A DNA stretch of 64,000 nucleotides from an uncultured Lachnospira sp. (lineage in GTDB: Bacteria > Bacillota > Clostridia > Lachnospirales > Lachnospiraceae): the NCBI GenBank assembly GCA_934343805.1, contig CAKRIN010000007.1, positions 41,902 to 105,901 of the forward strand. Direction: 5' to 3'. The position numbers and the translations under genes were made by a program. Positions 60,735 to 64,000 of the stretch are shown here, piece after piece (the stretch's first letter is position 1; every line of letters starts with the position of its first letter). The notes below the pieces were generated by a model. It was given only the letters and a program-made list of their open reading frames with translations. It was not told the origin of the DNA and ran no database searches.

Positions 60735-61715
60735 ATGAAAAAAATTACAGCTATATTATTAATGGCATTTATGGCTCTTTCGCTTATTGCGTGTGGTAGT
60801 AAGACGGGTAAGGACAGTAAAGGCTTAGAAGGAAGTACTGAACCGGCAAGGGTAACAATAACAACCTTAAATGGACAAAAAGAAGAGACGCAGCTTGAGG
60901 TTCCATATAATCCTGAAAGAATTGCAATTCTTGACCTCGCTGCTCTTGATATAATAGATAGTATCGGTATGGGTGACAGAGTTGTTGGTATGGCACAGAC
61001 AAGCATTGATTATCTTTCTCAGTATTCAGAAAATAAGAGCATAAAGAATCTTGGTACAATAAAAGAAGCCGATATTGAAGCAGTTATGGAATGTGAACCA
61101 GATGTAATATTTATCGGTGGAAGACTGTCAGCTTCATATGATAAGTTAAGCGAAATAGCCCCTGTTGTTTATCTTGCAACAGACAGCAGTATCGGACTAT
61201 TTGAAAGTACTTTGAGAAATGCTAAAACGATTGCTTCTATATTTGGCAAAGAAAGTGAAGTTGAAGATAAAGTTAATCAGTATAATACCAGAATTAGCAA
61301 TTTAAAGAGTATTGCATCTGGAAAGAATGCACTTGTAGGAATGACAACGAGTGGAAGCTTTAATATTCTTGGTAATGATGGAAGATGCTCAATTATTGGT
61401 AATGAGATTGGATTTAATAATCTTGGAGCAACAGAGAATACTTCAGCACATGGAAATGAGGCTTCATTTGAAACAGTAGTTGCAAAGAATCCAGAATATA
61501 TATTTGTTATGGACAGAGATAAGGCTATAGGAAAAGCAGGTGCATCATCTGCTAAGGAAATAGTTGAAAATGATCTTGTAAAATCAACTCCTGCATATAA
61601 GAATAATCATATTATTTATCTTGAAAATCCTAATGTATGGTATACAGCAGAGGGCGGAATTCAGGCACTTGATATGATGCTTAAGAATCTTGAAAAAGGT
61701 CTTGGAGTAAAATAA
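60735..61715 (+). CDS. Iron-siderophore binding lipoprotein, YclQ/CeuE-like
   Basis: 326 residues. Signal peptide with lipobox LIAC (Cys 20), then a class III periplasmic-binding fold: PYNPERIAILDLAALDIIDS, GDRVVGMAQTSIDYL, LGTIKEADIEAVMECEPDVIFIGGR, VYLATDSSIGLFEST, and the C-terminal NPEYIFVMDRDKAIG, IIYLENPNVWYTAEGGIQAL. This pattern matches FatB/CeuE/YclQ proteins binding catecholate siderophores. RBS agaggata. Terminator follows. Confidence 0.93.
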   Translation: MKKITAILLMAFMALSLIACGSKTGKDSKGLEGSTEPARVTITTLNGQKEETQLEVPYNPERIAILDLAALDIIDSIGMGDRVVGMAQTSIDYLSQYSENKSIKNLGTIKEADIEAVMECEPDVIFIGGRLSASYDKLSEIAPVVYLATDSSIGLFESTLRNAKTIASIFGKESEVEDKVNQYNTRISNLKSIASGKNALVGMTTSGSFNILGNDGRCSIIGNEIGFNNLGATENTSAHGNEASFETVVAKNPEYIFVMDRDKAIGKAGASSAKEIVENDLVKSTPAYKNNHIIYLENPNVWYTAEGGIQALDMMLKNLEKGLGVK

Positions 61716-61722
61716 TATAATG

Positions 61723-61771
61723 TAAATGTGGCATGTCGGACAACGGAGAAAAGTCTGGCATGCCACATTCT
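61723..61771 (+). terminator. Intrinsic terminator of the importer operon
   Basis: ATGTGGCATG-CGGAC ... GTCTG-CATGCCACAT followed by TCTTT; long stem of about 15 pairs. Confidence 0.85.
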
Positions 61772-61790
61772 TTATAAGGTGGATTTATAG

Positions 61791-61819
61791 TTGACTTTTC
61801 AGAAATATGCACATATAAT
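61791..61819 (+). promoter_or_regulatory. Promoter of the MarR-MATE operon
   Basis: TTGACT (61791-61796), 17-bp spacer, TATAAT (61814-61819). The operator at 61817 overlaps the -10. Confidence 0.72.
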
Positions 61820-61846
61820 TACCTGTGATAATTAACAAAGGTAATT
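61817..61846. promoter_or_regulatory. Putative MarR operator
   Basis: AATTACCT-N14-AGGTAATT, perfect 8-bp inverted repeat overlapping the -10 and the start site of the MarR gene; expected to mediate autorepression. Confidence 0.65.
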
Positions 61847-61884
61847 AATATTGCAAAATACCATCTTAAGGAGATAAATGTATT

Positions 61885-62334
61885 ATGAAACCAGACAAAA
61901 TTAAAAGAATGCTGGATGCCTGTTATCTTGCTAAGAGAATAAGAGAACTGCTGCCAGAGCTGCCAGATGGGGTTACTCCTGCTTATATCCAGTATATTGA
62001 TGTAATTCATCAACTTCTGTTGACTAATGATTGTGTTAAGATTTCTGATATCAGTGACTGGCTTAACCTTCCAAGACCGGGAGTTACCCGTACTGTCAAG
62101 GAAATGGAAGCTAAAGGATATCTTAAGAAGACTACTTCAAATGAAGATGCCAGGATAACTTATATTATGGTTACGGATAAGGGAGAAGCGTTGTCTAAGA
62201 AATATGATGCAGACTATTACAGCCGCCTTAGCAGGTATCTTACGGATATTAGTGATGAAGAAGCTGATGGTATGATTACGACTATTAATAAATTCTATAA
62301 AGTCATGAGTGAAAGGAGAGTTGACATTGAATAA
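61885..62334 (+). CDS. MarR-family transcriptional regulator
   Basis: 149 residues. Helix-turn-helix VKISDISDWLNLPRPGVTRT, VKEMEAKGYLKKTTSNEDAR with the wing DARITYIMVTDKGEAL typical of MarR. RBS taaggaga. An inverted repeat over its promoter suggests autoregulation, and the MATE gene starts inside its last codons, so the efflux protein is the likely regulated target. Confidence 0.9.
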   Translation: MKPDKIKRMLDACYLAKRIRELLPELPDGVTPAYIQYIDVIHQLLLTNDCVKISDISDWLNLPRPGVTRTVKEMEAKGYLKKTTSNEDARITYIMVTDKGEALSKKYDADYYSRLSRYLTDISDEEADGMITTINKFYKVMSERRVDIE

Positions 62335-63676
62335 TTCAAAATCAGATTTTACACAGGGAAGTATATTAGGGAAGCTGATTCCTTTTATGATGCCTATACT
62401 GGGGGCGTTAATATTACAGGCTGCTTATGGTGCAGTTGATCTGCTTGTTGTTGGTAGATTCGGAACAACTGAAGGCCTATCAGCGGTATCGACAGGAAGC
62501 CAGGTGCTTAACTTAGTTACATTTGTTATAACACAGTTTGCAATGGGCGTTACAGTGCTTATTGCAAGATACATAGGAGAGAAGAAACCAGAGCAGATAG
62601 GGGCTTTAATTGGTGGTGCTATTGTTGTGTTTGCAATGATTTCGGTGGTACTTTTCATTGTTATGATTGCCTTTTCAAGACAGATTGCAGTTATAATGCA
62701 GGCACCACAAGAAGCGGTTGGACTTACATCTGTATATGTAAAAATATGTGGCTCAGGAATATTCTTTATAGTTGCATATAATCTGCTTTCAGCAATATTC
62801 AGGGGACTGGGAGACAGCAAGTCACCTCTTATATTCGTTGCAGTTGCATGTGTTATTAATATTGTGGGTGACCTTGTCCTTGTTGCAGGTTTTAACATGA
62901 ATGCGGCAGGAGCAGCTATTGCAACAGTTGCAGCACAGGCGGTAAGTGTTGTATTTGCACTTGTATTGCTTTTTAAGAGACACCTTCCGTTTAAGATAAC
63001 CAAGAAAGATTTTTCAATTAACAGACATTGCAGAAGAGCGTTAAAGGTTGGACTTCCGCTTGCATTACAGGAATTTCTTACACAGATTTCCTTCCTTGCT
63101 TTGTGTGCGTTTATCAATAAACTGGGACTGCAGGCATCATCAGGATATGGTGTTGCATGTAAAATAGTTAACTTTGCAATGCTTATACCAAGTTCATTTA
63201 TGCAGTCAATGGCATCATTTGTATCACAGAATGTCGGTGCTGGCAATGAAAAGAGAGCGAAGAAAGCGCTTGTTTGCGGTATTGGTGTCGGACTTGTGAT
63301 AGGATGTATAGTGTTCCTGTTCGTGATGTTTAAGGGTGACCTTCTGACAGCAGTATTTACAACTGACGAGGCTGTTATCCAGAATGGATATGATTACCTT
63401 AAGGGATTTGCGTTAGAGACGATTGTTACTGCTATATTATTCAGTATGATTGGATATTTTAATGGCCATGACAAGACAGTATGGGTAATGATTCAGGGAC
63501 TTGTTCAGACCTTGCTTGTCCGTCTGCCATTTGCATACTATATGAGTATCCAGACAGATGCCAGTCTTACTAAGATTGGATTAGCTGCACCGGTAGCAAC
63601 TATTTTCGGAATTGTGTTAAATGTGGTATTCTACATCTTGTGTGACAGAAAAGATAAGACAAAGCATGATGGTTAA
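62327..63676 (+). CDS. MATE-family efflux protein
   Basis: 449 residues from TTG 62327, the only start correctly spaced from aaaggagag (62312-62319); it overlaps the marR stop by 8 bp. Twelve membrane spans: PFMMPILGALILQAAYGAVD, LNLVTFVITQFAMGVTVLIA RYIGE, LSAIFRGLGDSKSPLIFVAV, FMQSMASFVSQNVGAGNEKR. Typical DinF/NorM-like bacterial MATE. Predicted drug/Na+ or H+ antiporter controlled by the preceding MarR. TTG start may lower its expression. Confidence 0.92.
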   Translation: MNNSKSDFTQGSILGKLIPFMMPILGALILQAAYGAVDLLVVGRFGTTEGLSAVSTGSQVLNLVTFVITQFAMGVTVLIARYIGEKKPEQIGALIGGAIVVFAMISVVLFIVMIAFSRQIAVIMQAPQEAVGLTSVYVKICGSGIFFIVAYNLLSAIFRGLGDSKSPLIFVAVACVINIVGDLVLVAGFNMNAAGAAIATVAAQAVSVVFALVLLFKRHLPFKITKKDFSINRHCRRALKVGLPLALQEFLTQISFLALCAFINKLGLQASSGYGVACKIVNFAMLIPSSFMQSMASFVSQNVGAGNEKRAKKALVCGIGVGLVIGCIVFLFVMFKGDLLTAVFTTDEAVIQNGYDYLKGFALETIVTAILFSMIGYFNGHDKTVWVMIQGLVQTLLVRLPFAYYMSIQTDASLTKIGLAAPVATIFGIVLNVVFYILCDRKDKTKHDG

Positions 63677-63717
63677 TGATAAGATATATCAACAAATGCG
63701 TTTTGTGATGTGAAATA

Positions 63718-63746
63718 TTGACATGAAAATTTAAAGATAATATACC
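63718..63746 (+). promoter_or_regulatory. Putative promoter of the right-edge gene
   Basis: TTGACA (63718-63723), 17-bp spacer, TATACC (63741-63746); the -10 is weak and overlaps a long palindrome. Confidence 0.45.
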
Positions 63747-63776
63747 TATAATAGTGTTATATAACACTGTTATAGG
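63745..63776. promoter_or_regulatory. 32-bp palindrome before the right-edge gene
   Basis: Two abutting 16-bp arms: CCTATAATAGTGTTAT and ATAACACTGTTATAGG, mirror images except for one mismatched pair. Sits between the -10 and the RBS. Could be a repressor operator or, in RNA, a hairpin next to the RBS. Confidence 0.6.
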
Positions 63777-63788
63777 TGGGAGGCGTGA

Positions 63789-64000
63789 GTGTCTAAGGCG
63801 GTTGAAGGTGTTACTGAGAAGATAGAAGAATGTGCCCGAAAAGAATTTAAGAGCAGAAGTTATGTTGATGCTTCGTTAAGAACAATTGTTATGGAAGCAG
63901 TCGGTCTTAAGTTCAAGGAGGGAAGACCTTTGACAAAGGATTTCATGCATATTATGAATACCGCACTTTTTGAGAGCTTTTTCGAGGTAATAAGACATAA
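63789..64000 (+). CDS. Unrecognised protein, N-terminal 70 residues (cut by window)
   Basis: GTG start at 63789, with RBS ggagg at 63779-63783. The frame is open to the window end: MSKAVEGVTEKIEECARKEF, KSRSYVDASLRTIVMEAVGL, then KFKEGRPLTKDFMHIMNTAL and ahead. Polar, helix-forming, no signal peptide or membrane span in the visible part. I do not recognise a family. Preceded by a promoter and a 32-bp palindrome, so expression is probably regulated. Confidence 0.65.
   Translation, partial: MSKAVEGVTEKIEECARKEFKSRSYVDASLRTIVMEAVGLKFKEGRPLTKDFMHIMNTALFESFFEVIRH

Noticed and set aside
62425-63246. A 273-codon minus-strand open frame opposite the MATE gene
   Set aside because: Shadow of a hydrophobic gene; no RBS, no recognisable motif, rich in Thr, Ala, Pro and Ile as antisense frames often are.
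1-64000. CRISPR arrays, tRNA or rRNA genes, insertion sequences, prophage genes, toxin-antitoxin pairs
   Set aside because: Looked for in gaps and gene content; nothing with the required repeats, cloverleaf motifs or transposase/integrase motifs was found.

Overview
This window is a low-GC, gene-dense chromosomal segment from an anaerobic Gram-positive bacterium. Strong AGGAGG-type ribosome binding sites, GTG and TTG starts, sigma-A style promoters, yybP-ykoY and ZTP riboswitches, a UvrX-type polymerase with a small YolD-like partner, and the mixture of c-di-GMP, PocR and Firmicu-CTERM genes all point to Clostridia. Lachnospiraceae, close to Lachnospira/[Eubacterium] eligens, is my best guess; this is inference, since no marker rRNA is present. 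I saw no tRNA, rRNA, CRISPR array, insertion sequence or prophage.

Layout. 1-2760: an Lgt-like membrane protein cut by the left edge, two zinc-ribbon membrane proteins, a Nudix hydrolase and an orphan FakA-type C-terminal domain. 2860-10290: an exosortase G (XrtG) locus of six tightly packed genes with its own promoter and terminator: a secreted Firmicu-CTERM substrate, XrtG, an exosortase-G-associated glycosyltransferase, a membrane protein with a possible decayed GGDEF domain, a 6-pyruvoyl-tetrahydropterin-synthase-related protein and a large PTPS-related membrane protein. 10290-13700, minus strand: a CaCA antiporter under a yybP-ykoY (Mn2+) riboswitch, pdxT-pdxS for pyridoxal phosphate, and a cupin protein. 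13780-17890: the remnant of an HxlR regulator, then a MarR regulator driving a heterodimeric ABC exporter.

17970-30035: polysaccharide deacetylase, EAL and HD-GYP c-di-GMP turnover proteins, aspS, a DUF5050-type propeller protein (minus strand), pheA, a UDPGP/UAP-like nucleotidyltransferase, a ZTP riboswitch controlling split purine genes (purO plus an AICAR-transformylase-only PurH), and a soluble PocR chemoreceptor-like protein. 30136-34460: bioB translationally coupled to a PhnD-PhnC-(fused PhnE1/E2) transporter. 34456-42083: a PAP2 phosphatase, a degenerate ABC ATPase with membrane partner and a BNR-repeat protein, an InlB-repeat surface protein, and three zinc-ribbon/membrane proteins in an operon.

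42215-53980: carAB, an NSS transporter, a lipoprotein that looks like a catalytically dead asparaginase, SseB-like and CheX proteins, a Y-family polymerase with its small partner, a MATE exporter and a C_GCAxxG_C_C protein. 54100-61770: a MacB/FtsX type ABC transporter behind a palindromic operator, an HxlR regulator, and a YclNOPQ-like iron-siderophore importer. 61790-64000: a MarR-MATE operon with a clear operator, and the first 70 codons of an unrecognised protein behind a 32-bp palindrome.

Many starts were moved downstream of the longest open frame because the ribosome binding site and family alignment require it; these choices are stated per gene. All calls come from reading the sequence and remembered family motifs; no searches were run.
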